A stretch of 56,293 bases of DNA. Origin: Bacillota bacterium. GTDB taxonomy: Bacteria > Bacillota > Clostridia > Acetivibrionales > DUMC01. The stretch is from NCBI GenBank assembly GCA_013314855.1, contig JABUEW010000009.1, positions 1-56,293 on the forward strand. The letters are read 5' to 3'. The translations under genes were made by a program, and so were the position numbers. Shown here piece by piece: positions 26,187 through 34,766 of this stretch; position 1 is the stretch's first letter, and every line of letters starts with the position of its first letter. The notes below the pieces were generated by a model. That model searched no databases and was not told the DNA's origin. It was given only the letters and a program-made list of their open reading frames with translations.

Positions 26187-27780
26187 AAAAAGCCAGAATA
26201 ATTTTGAAAAGATAAAAAGGGAAATGAATAGAAAGAAGCAGAAAGCTGACGGCTTAAAAAATGATTTTGACTTAAAGGCTGAATTGGAAGAACGGAACAT
26301 GGTTGAAGGAGTGCCGAAGGATGAAGAAAGGGATTCGGCAAAGGATAAGAAAATTGAGATGGTGGTGTTCCGCGTCGGAGAAGAAGAATTTGCATTTATA
26401 TTAAGCAATGTGAAAGAAATTATCAGGGTGCCTGCCATGATGAAAGTTCCTAATACACCTCCTTATATTGCCGGTTTGTGTAGCTTGAGAGGAGAGCTGT
26501 TGCCTGTCATTGACAGCCATAAGTTGTTTGGTATACCTGACAAGGAATACAATGAGAGCAGCAGAATTATTGTTACCGATATGAATGGCAAGAAGGTTGG
26601 AATGATATCGGATAAGGTTTCGGAGGTATTAAGTACGGAGGAAATATACATAAAAGAGACGCCAGAGAGCATTAGGGAGATTAATGGAGGAGTTATCAGC
26701 GGTATACTTGTGCTTGACAATGGAAAAAGAATAATCATGATTCTTGATGCTGAAAAAATTGTAAAAGCCGGAGAGCTCGACAGCCATGCAAATTATCAGA
26801 ACGGACTACTAAAAATGGAACTGGAGGGTTCAAACACAAAAATTGAGGAAGAACAAATAATTATTTTTGCCGTAGGAAATGAAGAGTATGCTGTCAATAT
26901 AAATGATGTAAAAGAAATCATAAGGCTTCCTAGTATAATGAAGGTTCCAAATACCGCAAATTATATTGAAGGGGTTCTTTCTATCAGAAACCATCTTCTT
27001 GCAGCAATCAATCTGGGAAAACTTTTGAATGTAAATTGCAAAGAGCCGGATGAATACAGCCGTGTTATAATCATTGATACAGGAAGCTTCACATACGGTG
27101 TTATTGTTGACAGGGTGTTAGAGGTTGCTCATATAAAAAAGGATTCATTCAAGAAGCATTTTCAGATTGCAATCAGTAAGGGTACAGAGTTCATCAAAGG
27201 GTTTGTTAATCTGAATAATGGCAGAAGACTTGTAATGGTGCTGGAAACCAATAAGATAGTAAATTTTAATGATTTAACCGGTATTTGCGATGGCGGACGG
27301 AAAGAAGACGTTAAGGATAACTCAGTGGAGCTAGATTTAAATGATTATAGTATTGAGCATATTGTAATATTTAAAATTGCAAATGAAGAATATGGAATCA
27401 GGATCAATTATGTTCAAGAAATTAACAGAATGAGCGAACTTGTGCGCTTCCCAGGTGCTCCTGCTTTTATTGAGGGAATGGTTGATTTGAGGGGAGAAGT
27501 AATTCCTATACTCAATCTTAGAACACTGTTTGCGATAACAGATATACATTCTCTTGACTCTTCCAAATTTTTAGTTATAGAGTATCAAAAAAAGAAGATA
27601 GGTATTTTGATAGATTCGGTTTCTGAAATTTTGAGGTTTTCAAACGAGCTTCTTGAAGAAGCTCCGGAGGTGATTTCCGTAAGTGATAAAAATAGATATA
27701 TTGATTCTATTGCCAAACTTAGTGATGGCAAAAGAGTTATTCTAATACTTAACCTTGCTGTAGTACTCAATTTTATGTAA
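26167..27780 (+). CDS. Triple-CheW coupling protein 2
   Basis: The roughly 537 residues start with a very basic and acidic tail (about 1-58) absent from copy 1. Three CheW domains follow at about 60-200, 225-365 and 390-537. Domain signatures match copy 1 one-to-one: EIIRVPAMMKVPN, then SIRNHLLAAINLG, then VQEINRMSELVRFP with DLRGEVIPILNLR. It starts at ATG 26167, inside the parA gene, after GGTGA. The charged tail is a candidate for binding the DNA-associated ParA or the receptor (inference). Confidence 0.9.
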   Translation: MPGRNSKKSQNNFEKIKREMNRKKQKADGLKNDFDLKAELEERNMVEGVPKDEERDSAKDKKIEMVVFRVGEEEFAFILSNVKEIIRVPAMMKVPNTPPYIAGLCSLRGELLPVIDSHKLFGIPDKEYNESSRIIVTDMNGKKVGMISDKVSEVLSTEEIYIKETPESIREINGGVISGILVLDNGKRIIMILDAEKIVKAGELDSHANYQNGLLKMELEGSNTKIEEEQIIIFAVGNEEYAVNINDVKEIIRLPSIMKVPNTANYIEGVLSIRNHLLAAINLGKLLNVNCKEPDEYSRVIIIDTGSFTYGVIVDRVLEVAHIKKDSFKKHFQIAISKGTEFIKGFVNLNNGRRLVMVLETNKIVNFNDLTGICDGGRKEDVKDNSVELDLNDYSIEHIVIFKIANEEYGIRINYVQEINRMSELVRFPGAPAFIEGMVDLRGEVIPILNLRTLFAITDIHSLDSSKFLVIEYQKKKIGILIDSVSEILRFSNELLEEAPEVISVSDKNRYIDSIAKLSDGKRVILILNLAVVLNFM

Positions 27781-27875
27781 TTTATAATGAAAAGGACATG
27801 AGGTATTTTTATGCTTAACATATATGCCGAAAATAACTAGTTAGGCTGCTTGAATTATTACATCCATGGAGGAAT

Positions 27876-28132
27876 ATGAAACAGGTAATGCTTAGAATTG
27901 ATGAAATTTTCAACATTGGTATAAGGATTTGCTACTTAAAATCAAGCATATTGCTGTAGACAGACAAACTTCGGTGTCGAGACTTCTGGCAAAAACCCTG
28001 GAGGAGATAGTTGAAAAGGAGGATTCCTATATAAAAGCCAGGCAGCACCATTTAGAAATCCTGGAAAAGGGCATAGACATGAATACCAAAGGTGAAATTA
28101 ACTGGAAGAGGGATGACATTCATGAACGATAA
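27876..28132 (+). pseudogene. VapB-like antitoxin with a frameshifting insertion
   Basis: ATG 27876 behind GGAGGA starts MKQVMLRIDE, and another frame continues DLLLKIKHIAVDRQTSVSRL then LAKTLEEIVEKED, ending INWKRDDIHER. This is a ribbon-helix-helix antitoxin. The two parts fit if about 20 bases (27906-27925) were inserted, since GATGAA then joins GATTTG. It overlaps the PIN toxin gene by 11 bases, the usual antitoxin-toxin layout. It cannot make full-length protein as read. Confidence 0.65.
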
Positions 28133-28292
28133 AAGCAATCGGCAGTTTATTGACACTAATATCTTGGTCTATGCCCATGATATTTCAGTCGGTATTAAAA
28201 ACCGGAAAGCCAGGGCGCTTCTTGTTGATTTATGGAATTCAAGAAAAGGCTGTTTAAGCATACAGGTACTTCAGGAGTTTGAGGTCACTTAG
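28122..28292 (+). pseudogene. VapC-like PIN-domain toxin, C-terminally truncated
   Basis: The frame starts at ATG 28122 and reads RQFIDTNILVYAHDISVGIK and then CLSIQVLQEF, the first acidic PIN motif and the following helices. It stops after 56 residues; PIN toxins have about 130-140. The remaining catalytic Asp residues are lost, so this RNase is dead. The break lies about 20 bases before the end of the convergent pabC gene. Confidence 0.7.
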
Positions 28293-28311
28293 CGTTGTTA
28301 GCCTTTCTTTT

Positions 28312-29115
28312 TCACAGGAAACCATATTGATCTTTCAACATTTTTGTAATAAAGTTTTTCTCTAAATCCAGTTTTTTATCTTCTATTTGTGATACCGGCA
28401 TAATTTCTAATAAGGAATTAGTCAAAAAAATTTCATCTGCTTCCAGTAGTTCTTCCTTTGTATATTCTCCTATTTGAAATTTCAAATTTAATTTATCTAT
28501 GATATCTATTACTTTATTTCTTATAATACCCGGTAAAAGCCCGCAATCTATGGAAGGTGTATGAATTGTACCGTCTTTTACAAAAAATATATTAGTCATG
28601 GAACCTTCACAAATTTTTTCATAGATATTCAAAAATATAACTTCATCGTATCCTCTTTCCGTTGCTCCTTGTCTTGCTATTAAATTTTCCACATAGTTAT
28701 TGGACTTTATATAGGTTAACGGAGTATAAGGATTTCTTTTTATATCAGTAAAACAAAGCTTAAACCCCTTTTTATAATCTTCATCTTTATATTTGTTTTC
28801 CCTTACTGAAATAATCAAATCATTTCTGTTCTTGTTTTTTGCATATAAAATTCTCAAAACCCCAGACTTAAGGTTATTAGCAGCAATTAATTTATTACAA
28901 TGATCCTGAATAAACAATGTATCATAATCTAGGGAAAGCTTCAATGTATAGCAACCATCTTTAAGTCTTTCAAGGTGTTCTTTTAAAAAAAAGATTTTTT
29001 TATTATCGAATTTTATTGTTTCAAATACACCATAACCGTAAAGAAAACCTTCACTACTTACTGACACCAAAGCTTTTTCTTCCTGTATGAATTCACAGTT
29101 TATTGAAATGTACAT
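28312..29115 (-). CDS. pabC: Aminodeoxychorismate lyase (class IV PLP enzyme)
   Basis: The roughly 267-residue class IV aminotransferase fold has the PLP Lys in LTYIKSNNYVENL, EGSMTNIFFVKDG and LLPGIIRNKVID. It converts 4-amino-4-deoxychorismate to p-aminobenzoate plus pyruvate for folate. It shares this fold with branched-chain and D-amino-acid aminotransferases. The assignment rests mainly on the pabB gene 32 bases upstream in the same operon. ATG 29115 after AAAGGTGG is preferred over GTG 29124. Confidence 0.85.
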   Translation of the reverse strand: MYISINCEFIQEEKALVSVSSEGFLYGYGVFETIKFDNKKIFFLKEHLERLKDGCYTLKLSLDYDTLFIQDHCNKLIAANNLKSGVLRILYAKNKNRNDLIISVRENKYKDEDYKKGFKLCFTDIKRNPYTPLTYIKSNNYVENLIARQGATERGYDEVIFLNIYEKICEGSMTNIFFVKDGTIHTPSIDCGLLPGIIRNKVIDIIDKLNLKFQIGEYTKEELLEADEIFLTNSLLEIMPVSQIEDKKLDLEKNFITKMLKDQYGFL

Positions 29116-29156
29116 TTTTACCACCTTTTCTTAATTTATCTGGAATTGATAGCTAA

Positions 29157-30548
29157 CTAACTGTTTAGTGCCTCAATCAACGCTTTTGCCTTATGAAGAG
29201 TCTCTTCATATTCCAGTTCCGGATCTGAATCCCATACAATACCGCCACCCACTTGAAAATAGGATTTATTGTCTTTACATATTATTGTTCTAATAACAAT
29301 ATTTAAATCTATATCGCCATTAAGGCCTATATACCCTATTGAACCTGTATAAACATTTCTTTGAGTAGGCTCCAGTTCATCGATAATTTCCATAGCCCTA
29401 ATTTTAGGTGCTCCTGTTATTGAGCCTCCCGGAAAAGCAGCCATAATACAATCAATGACATCACAGTCTTCCCTCATCTCTCCCTGTATTGTGGAAACTA
29501 AATGATATACAGTTGCATATTCTTCTAAATGAAATAGCTCCGTTACTTTTACCGTGCCGATTTTTGAGACTTTGCCCAGATCATTTCTCTCTAGGTCTGT
29601 AATCATCAACAATTCTGCCCTATCTTTCTCGCTGGATAACAAATCATTTCTGTTTTTTGAATCTTCTTCCGGCGTTTTTCCTCTTGGTCTCGTACCTTTA
29701 ATAGGTCGGGTTTCAATAACTCTATTTTTAATCTGTATAAATCTCTCCGGTGAACTGCTGACAATATATCCTTCCCCAAAGTCAATAAAACTTGCAAAAG
29801 GAGCGGGGTTAATATTTCTAAGCTTCGCATATAATTCATAGGGACTTCCCTCCATATTACATTCAAAACGTTGGGTAAGATTTACCTGATAGATATCTCC
29901 ATTCTTAATATAATCCTTAACTTTCTTTATTGCCTTGATGTATTCATCTTTAGTGAAATTAGCCTTTAATTTCACTGGATTATTCTTTTTGTTTATATTA
30001 CTTATATTATTACTTATATTTCTTTTAATACTTTTTTCTTCTGCCCGGTATATTTTGTTTGATATTTCGGTAACGATATTTTCCGCTCTATCTTTAATAC
30101 CTAAAGCTGCAATATAGACCTTATTTTTTACATGGTCAATAATAATAATTCCATCATACATACCTAGAAAGCAATCTGGAATATTTACATCATCAATAGC
30201 TGTTCTGGGCAGTTTCTCTATATGATGGCATAGGTCGTAGGATAAGTATCCAACTAGACCGCCCATGAAGGGAAATTCACTCCTATAGTCTATCTTGTAT
30301 TTTGAAAGAATTTCTTTAAGCTTTTGAAAAGGATTACCATAAAAAGTCCGATATACACCTTTTTCTATGATATTTATTTTATTATTTTTGCTTTTAAAAA
30401 CTAATTGAGGGTCAAACCCAATAAAAGAATATTTCCCTAATTTTTCATGATCCACACCACTGTCCAGAAAAAAACTAAAGGAATTATCTTTAAAAATGGT
30501 ATATAACTCAAAACTATCCAGTGAAGTCTTTATTTCCTTTATAAGCAT
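29157..30548 (-). CDS. pabB: Aminodeoxychorismate synthase component I
   Basis: The roughly 463-residue chorismate-binding enzyme contains VNLTQRFEC, ETRPIKGTRPRGKTPEED, LMITDLERNDLG and AAFPGGSITGAPKIRAMEII. It aminates chorismate using ammonia from a PabA glutamine amidotransferase. No pabA lies in this window, so a trpG/pabA elsewhere must supply it. Anthranilate synthase TrpE is the alternative, but the DLERNDLG context and the following pabC favour PabB. The start is ATG 30548, with GTG 30557 possible. Confidence 0.9.
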   Translation of the reverse strand: MLIKEIKTSLDSFELYTIFKDNSFSFFLDSGVDHEKLGKYSFIGFDPQLVFKSKNNKINIIEKGVYRTFYGNPFQKLKEILSKYKIDYRSEFPFMGGLVGYLSYDLCHHIEKLPRTAIDDVNIPDCFLGMYDGIIIIDHVKNKVYIAALGIKDRAENIVTEISNKIYRAEEKSIKRNISNNISNINKKNNPVKLKANFTKDEYIKAIKKVKDYIKNGDIYQVNLTQRFECNMEGSPYELYAKLRNINPAPFASFIDFGEGYIVSSSPERFIQIKNRVIETRPIKGTRPRGKTPEEDSKNRNDLLSSEKDRAELLMITDLERNDLGKVSKIGTVKVTELFHLEEYATVYHLVSTIQGEMREDCDVIDCIMAAFPGGSITGAPKIRAMEIIDELEPTQRNVYTGSIGYIGLNGDIDLNIVIRTIICKDNKSYFQVGGGIVWDSDPELEYEETLHKAKALIEALNS

Positions 30549-30608
30549 TTTTTTCACCCGTTTTTCTTGTATAAAATAATTAAAGAGAACAGTATCACTT
30601 TATACAAC

Positions 30609-30649
30609 ATTATAACTTATTTACTTACCGATATTCAATTACAATATCG
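30609..30649 (-). promoter_or_regulatory. pabB-pabC promoter with overlapping inverted repeat
   Basis: On the minus strand TTGAAT (30638-30633) and TATAAT (30614-30609) are spaced by 18 bases. A seven-bp inverted repeat, CGATATT and AATATCG with a seven-base gap (30629-30649), covers the -35 and would suit a repressor. Confidence 0.6.
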
Positions 30650-30716
30650 TGTTTTTCCTAACTTTTAAGGCAAGTATTTTGGCTACACATTATGCATGTT
30701 TTTTCCCTGCCTCAAG

Positions 30717-30893
30717 CTAAAGCTTATTCTGTATCCTATATTTTGATGGAGGAATGCCGGTATGTTTTTTAAAAAAGCGGGAGAAGTAGAATTCATCTGA
30801 AAATTTAAGCTTATAGGCAATTTCCTTAATGCTTGAGTTTGACGTAAGAAGTTCTTCTTTTGCTTTATGTATAATCATTTTATCTATGTCATA
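30717..30893 (-). pseudogene. AraC-type DNA-binding C-terminal fragment
   Basis: The minus strand encodes about 58 residues, including AKEELLTSNSSIKEIAYKLK and FSDEFYFSRFFKKHTGIPPS, then KYR and a TAG at 30719-30717. This is the second helix-turn-helix of an AraC regulator. Everything upstream is missing. The break at about 30893 coincides with the start of the URO-D family gene on the other strand, marking a deletion or inversion joint. Confidence 0.75.
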
Positions 30894-31944
30894 TTATGAT
30901 GGAATGGCAGCTATAAACCTGGAAATGCCTTCGAGGGTACCTCGTACTGAATATTCCGCTGAATCCCATTGGGAACTTTTAAGCATTGTAACAGGTATAC
31001 ATGTTGACAATAAAAGTCCATGGGATTTAAAGAAGAAGGCCCAGAGAGCTTTCAGGAAAGCCTGGAATTATGATTTTATCTGGAGCACTCTTATAAGTGG
31101 TCACATATTTGGCGATATAAGGACAAGTATGGGGCATGCCGTATATGCTGCAGAAGGTGTTGATTATAATAATCAAATTTATTGTCCTTTCAAAGAGCCT
31201 GAAGATGTATTAAACTTCGACCCATGGAAGGTTTATGGAGAAAAGGATATAAGAAAATTAAAAACCGAATTTGAAGAACATTATAAAAAGGCATGTATGG
31301 AATATCCTGATGCCGTTAATATGACAGGAATATATGTCACATGCATATCCGGACTAATTGATATATTTGGATGGGAGATGCTACTTATCAGTGCTGGTGC
31401 CGACCCTGAAAAGTTCGGTGAAGTTACAAACCGTTATGTATCCTGGATACAGCAGTATTTTGATGCTTTGGCAGAAGCTGATGTGCCTGTGGTTATGGTT
31501 CACGATGATATTGTATGGACCCAGGGGCCTTTTCTGCATCCTGATTGGTATAGAAAGTATGTTTTTCCCAACTATAAAAAATTACTGGCTCCCTTAATTG
31601 AAAGCAAGAAAAAGATAATGTTTACTTCAGACGGAAATTACACTGTATTTATAGACGATATTGCTGCTTGCGGAGTTCACGGTTTCGTGCTGGAGCCGGT
31701 TACCGATATGGAGTATGTGGCAGAAAAATACGGTAAAACCCATGTATTTATTGGTAATGCAGACACGAGGGTTTTATTGGATGGAACAAAAGAAGAAATA
31801 TACTTAGAGGTTAAACGCTGTATGGATATAGGTAAAAAATATCCGGGATACTTTATGGCAGTAGGCAACCACATACCCCCCAATACACCTGTGGAAAATG
31901 CACTTTATTATAATGAAGTGTATGAAAAGTTAAGCAGGAGGTAA
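30886..31944 (+). CDS. URO-D/MtaA-family protein, N-terminus truncated at a junction
   Basis: About 347-353 residues of a uroporphyrinogen-decarboxylase-fold protein: AAINLEMPSRVPRTEYSAES near the start, then VMVHDDIVWTQGPFLHPDWY, KKIMFTSDGNYT, GVHGFVLEPVTD and IGNADTRVLLDGTKEEI. Members include methyltransferases for corrinoid proteins and many of unknown role. In-frame ATGs are at 30886 and 30904. Neither has a ribosome site, and 30886 lies inside the antisense AraC fragment. The usual first 8-10 residues before AALNLE seem replaced, so expression is doubtful although the rest is intact. Confidence 0.65.
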   Translation: MSYYDGMAAINLEMPSRVPRTEYSAESHWELLSIVTGIHVDNKSPWDLKKKAQRAFRKAWNYDFIWSTLISGHIFGDIRTSMGHAVYAAEGVDYNNQIYCPFKEPEDVLNFDPWKVYGEKDIRKLKTEFEEHYKKACMEYPDAVNMTGIYVTCISGLIDIFGWEMLLISAGADPEKFGEVTNRYVSWIQQYFDALAEADVPVVMVHDDIVWTQGPFLHPDWYRKYVFPNYKKLLAPLIESKKKIMFTSDGNYTVFIDDIAACGVHGFVLEPVTDMEYVAEKYGKTHVFIGNADTRVLLDGTKEEIYLEVKRCMDIGKKYPGYFMAVGNHIPPNTPVENALYYNEVYEKLSRR

Positions 31945-32114
31945 AATAAATCACTATAAATATTTGGAAAATACCAATTGTTATATTTGGAATATGATAT
32001 AATTAGATTAGGTGCAATAAACATTTTTGATTTTTTAATGATAAAGCGTAACAATAGGGCTATAGAAGGAATTATTTGAAGCAAATAATGATAAATAGTC
32101 CGGAGGGAACAACA

Positions 32115-33308
32115 ATGTATGGTCTTGTATTAGAAGGAGGCGGAGCAAAGGGCGCCTACCATATAGGGGTAGCTAAAGCTCTGGTTGAAATGGGAATAGA
32201 AATAGGCGGGGTTGCAGGGACTTCGGTAGGTGCCCTCAATGGGGCAATGATAGTCCAGGGCGACCTGGATAAGGCTTATGAGGTTTGGTACAATATAAAT
32301 CCCTCCAAAATAATAAAGCTTACTGATCACGAAGAAAAAGAATTAAATGATATGGAAACTGCAGGGGAAAAACTAAGTAAAAAAATTGAAAGATTAAAGA
32401 AAATTGTAACAGAAAGGGGCCTGGATATAGGACCATTGGTTCAAATACTAAATGCACTGATAAACGAAACAAAAGTTCGGGAGTCTGCTGTGGATTTTGG
32501 AATAGTTACCTTTGATTTAACTAGCAGAAAACCCGTGGAAATATATAAAGAAGATATACCGAAAGGCAAATTAATAGATTACCTTATTGCAAGTGCAAAT
32601 CTTCCATTTTTCAAGATGAAAACAATAGATGGGAAAATATATATTGATGGAGGAGTTTATAATATCCTTCCCATTAACCTTGTCCAGGGAAAAGGATATA
32701 AGGATATAATTGTAGTGAGGACTTTTGGATTGGGACGTGTAAAGAAAATTGACACAACAGGATTGAATATAATTACTATAGCTCCAGGAGAAAACCTTGG
32801 CCCGATTCTGGACTTTAGTGCGGGAAGGGCACAGAAAAACTTGGCTATGGGTTATTTTGATACATTGAAAATTTTTAATAAGCTAAAGGGCAAAAGATAT
32901 TATATTAAACCTATAAACGATGATGATTTCTTTATTAAGTATTTAATAGGGCTGGAAAATCAAAAAATTGAAAAAGTATGCAGTTTATTCGGGTTGGAAA
33001 ATGTATATGGCAAGAGGGCACTTTTCGAGTATGTTATACCGAAGATAGCAGACATATTGGGAGTGCCTTCAAATGCTTCTTATGAAGACATAGCGGCTGT
33101 CCTGGTTGAAGAGGTTGCGCGAATTTACGGCGTAGAGAGGTTCAAGGTATATACTATAGAAGAATTAATTGTGGAAATTAAAAAGAAATATAAACCGGAA
33201 GAGGAAAACTTTATAAAAGAAATACCCGCTTTCTTGAGAGGTATGAATCTTGTTTCCAGGATTGTAAGGGACAAAATGGTGGGAAGCATAGCCATGGAGC
33301 TGTTTTAA
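32115..33308 (+). CDS. Patatin-like phospholipase
   Basis: The roughly 397-residue protein has a complete patatin catalytic site: oxyanion loop EGGGAKGAYHIG, nucleophile Ser37 in GTSVGALNG and Asp178 in IDGGVYNILP. It lacks a signal peptide, so a cytoplasmic or membrane-associated lipid hydrolase is expected. The C-terminal part is helical and unassigned. ATG 32115 follows CGGAGGG by seven bases; an upstream TTG at 32076 has no ribosome site. It stands alone, with a hairpin behind it. Confidence 0.87.
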   Translation: MYGLVLEGGGAKGAYHIGVAKALVEMGIEIGGVAGTSVGALNGAMIVQGDLDKAYEVWYNINPSKIIKLTDHEEKELNDMETAGEKLSKKIERLKKIVTERGLDIGPLVQILNALINETKVRESAVDFGIVTFDLTSRKPVEIYKEDIPKGKLIDYLIASANLPFFKMKTIDGKIYIDGGVYNILPINLVQGKGYKDIIVVRTFGLGRVKKIDTTGLNIITIAPGENLGPILDFSAGRAQKNLAMGYFDTLKIFNKLKGKRYYIKPINDDDFFIKYLIGLENQKIEKVCSLFGLENVYGKRALFEYVIPKIADILGVPSNASYEDIAAVLVEEVARIYGVERFKVYTIEELIVEIKKKYKPEEENFIKEIPAFLRGMNLVSRIVRDKMVGSIAMELF

Positions 33309-33331
33309 TAAGGCAAACATAATAGGTAAAC

Positions 33332-33372
33332 GGGCGCATTTTATTTTTATTTTTTATGAAGAAAATGCGCCC
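33332..33372. repeat. Perfect 11-bp inverted repeat after the patatin gene
   Basis: GGGCGCATTTT and AAAATGCGCCC are separated by a T-rich 19-base loop. No T-run follows the stem on either strand, so termination is uncertain. It could terminate weakly or protect the mRNA end. Confidence 0.5.
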
Positions 33373-33489
33373 ATTTGACCTTGAATAATTAATGAAAATA
33401 GAGTAAAATACAAAATGATGAAAAGAACAAAAGGGCCAAAATCCCCGATGAATTTATGGACTTTATGCTTCAAGGGAAAGGAGATTGAT

Positions 33490-34710
33490 ATGACAAAGAA
33501 AATTGTAATGAAGGTACCTCTTGTTGAAATTGACGGGGATGAAATGACAAGGATTATATGGAAAATGATAAAGGAGTTGTTATTGGAACCCTACATAGAG
33601 TTGAAAACCGAGTACTATGACCTAGGTCTGAAAAAAAGGGATGAAACTTGTGATAACATTACCATACAGGCTGCCTATGCAATCAAAAAATACGGTGTTG
33701 GCGTAAAATGCGCAACAATAACTCCTAATGCTGAAAGAGTAGAAGAGTATAATTTAAAGCAAATTTGGAAGAGCCCGAACGGTACTATAAGGGCTATACT
33801 GGACGGCACAGTCTTCCGTGCCCCCATTGTTGTAAGCAGTATAAAGCCTTCTGTAAGGACATGGAAAAAGCCCATTACAATTGCCAGGCATGCATATGGA
33901 GATGTGTATAAGGATGTGGAATACCGCATTGAGAAACCAGGCAAGGTGGAGCTTGTCTATACTTCTGTAGGGGGAGAAGAGGTACGGCAGCTTATCCATG
34001 AGTTTGACGGCCCAGGGGTTGTCCTTGGAATGCATAACCTTGACAAATCAATAGAGAGCTTTGCCAGGGCTTGTTTTAATTATGCTTTGGACCAGAAACA
34101 GGACCTTTGGTTTTCAACAAAAGATACTATTTCAAAAAAGTATGATCATACCTTCAAAGACATTTTCCAGGAGGTTTACAATAAAGAATACAAGAAAAGG
34201 TTTGAAGAAGCAAACATAGAATATTTCTATACTTTAATAGACGATGCAGTGGCTCGTGTAATAAGGTCGGAAGGGGGTTTTATATGGGCATGTAAGAATT
34301 ATGACGGAGATGTTATGTCCGATATGGTGGCAACGGCTTTCGGAAGCCTGGCAATGATGACTTCGGTACTTGTTTCCCCCGACGGCAGCTATGAGTACGA
34401 AGCAGCTCATGGCACAGTTCAGAGACACTATTACAGGTATCTCAAAGGTGAAGAGACTTCTACAAACTCTATGGCAACAATTTTTGCATGGACGGGAGCC
34501 TTAAGGAAAAGGGGAGAAAAGGACGGAATACCTGGACTTGTGGAATTTGCAGATAAATTGGAAGCATCTTCTATTAGAACAATTGAAGAAGGAGTAATGA
34601 CAAAAGACTTAGCCTTGTTGTCGGAAGCTGCCGACAAAAAAGTTGTGAATACAAGGGAGTTTTTATTGGAAATTAAAAAGAGATTGGACGATGAGTTTAC
34701 ACGGCTCTAG
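33490..34710 (+). CDS. icd: NADP-dependent isocitrate dehydrogenase (eukaryote-type subfamily)
   Basis: The 406-residue enzyme converts isocitrate to 2-oxoglutarate. It has [54 protein letters not shown], the metal site YDGDVMSD and [18 protein letters not shown]. It belongs to the subfamily shared with eukaryotes and some anaerobes rather than the E. coli type. ATG 33490 follows AAAGGAGA; an in-frame extension upstream to 33415 has no ribosome site. It should supply 2-oxoglutarate for glutamate in an incomplete TCA cycle (inference). Confidence 0.93.
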   Translation: MTKKIVMKVPLVEIDGDEMTRIIWKMIKELLLEPYIELKTEYYDLGLKKRDETCDNITIQAAYAIKKYGVGVKCATITPNAERVEEYNLKQIWKSPNGTIRAILDGTVFRAPIVVSSIKPSVRTWKKPITIARHAYGDVYKDVEYRIEKPGKVELVYTSVGGEEVRQLIHEFDGPGVVLGMHNLDKSIESFARACFNYALDQKQDLWFSTKDTISKKYDHTFKDIFQEVYNKEYKKRFEEANIEYFYTLIDDAVARVIRSEGGFIWACKNYDGDVMSDMVATAFGSLAMMTSVLVSPDGSYEYEAAHGTVQRHYYRYLKGEETSTNSMATIFAWTGALRKRGEKDGIPGLVEFADKLEASSIRTIEEGVMTKDLALLSEAADKKVVNTREFLLEIKKRLDDEFTRL

Positions 34711-34766
34711 GGAGCTATGTTATAATTATAAATATCAAAAGAATATATTTTCAAGGAGGCATGGAT

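Noticed and set aside
29606-29866. Second minus-strand frame within pabB
   Set aside because: It lies wholly inside the well-conserved pabB catalytic region in another frame and has no family similarity.
31945-32075. Repeated ATATTTGGAA and TATAAT near 31985-32000 as a promoter for the patatin gene
   Set aside because: The candidate -35 is only 14 bases from TATAAT, so no promoter could be called with confidence.
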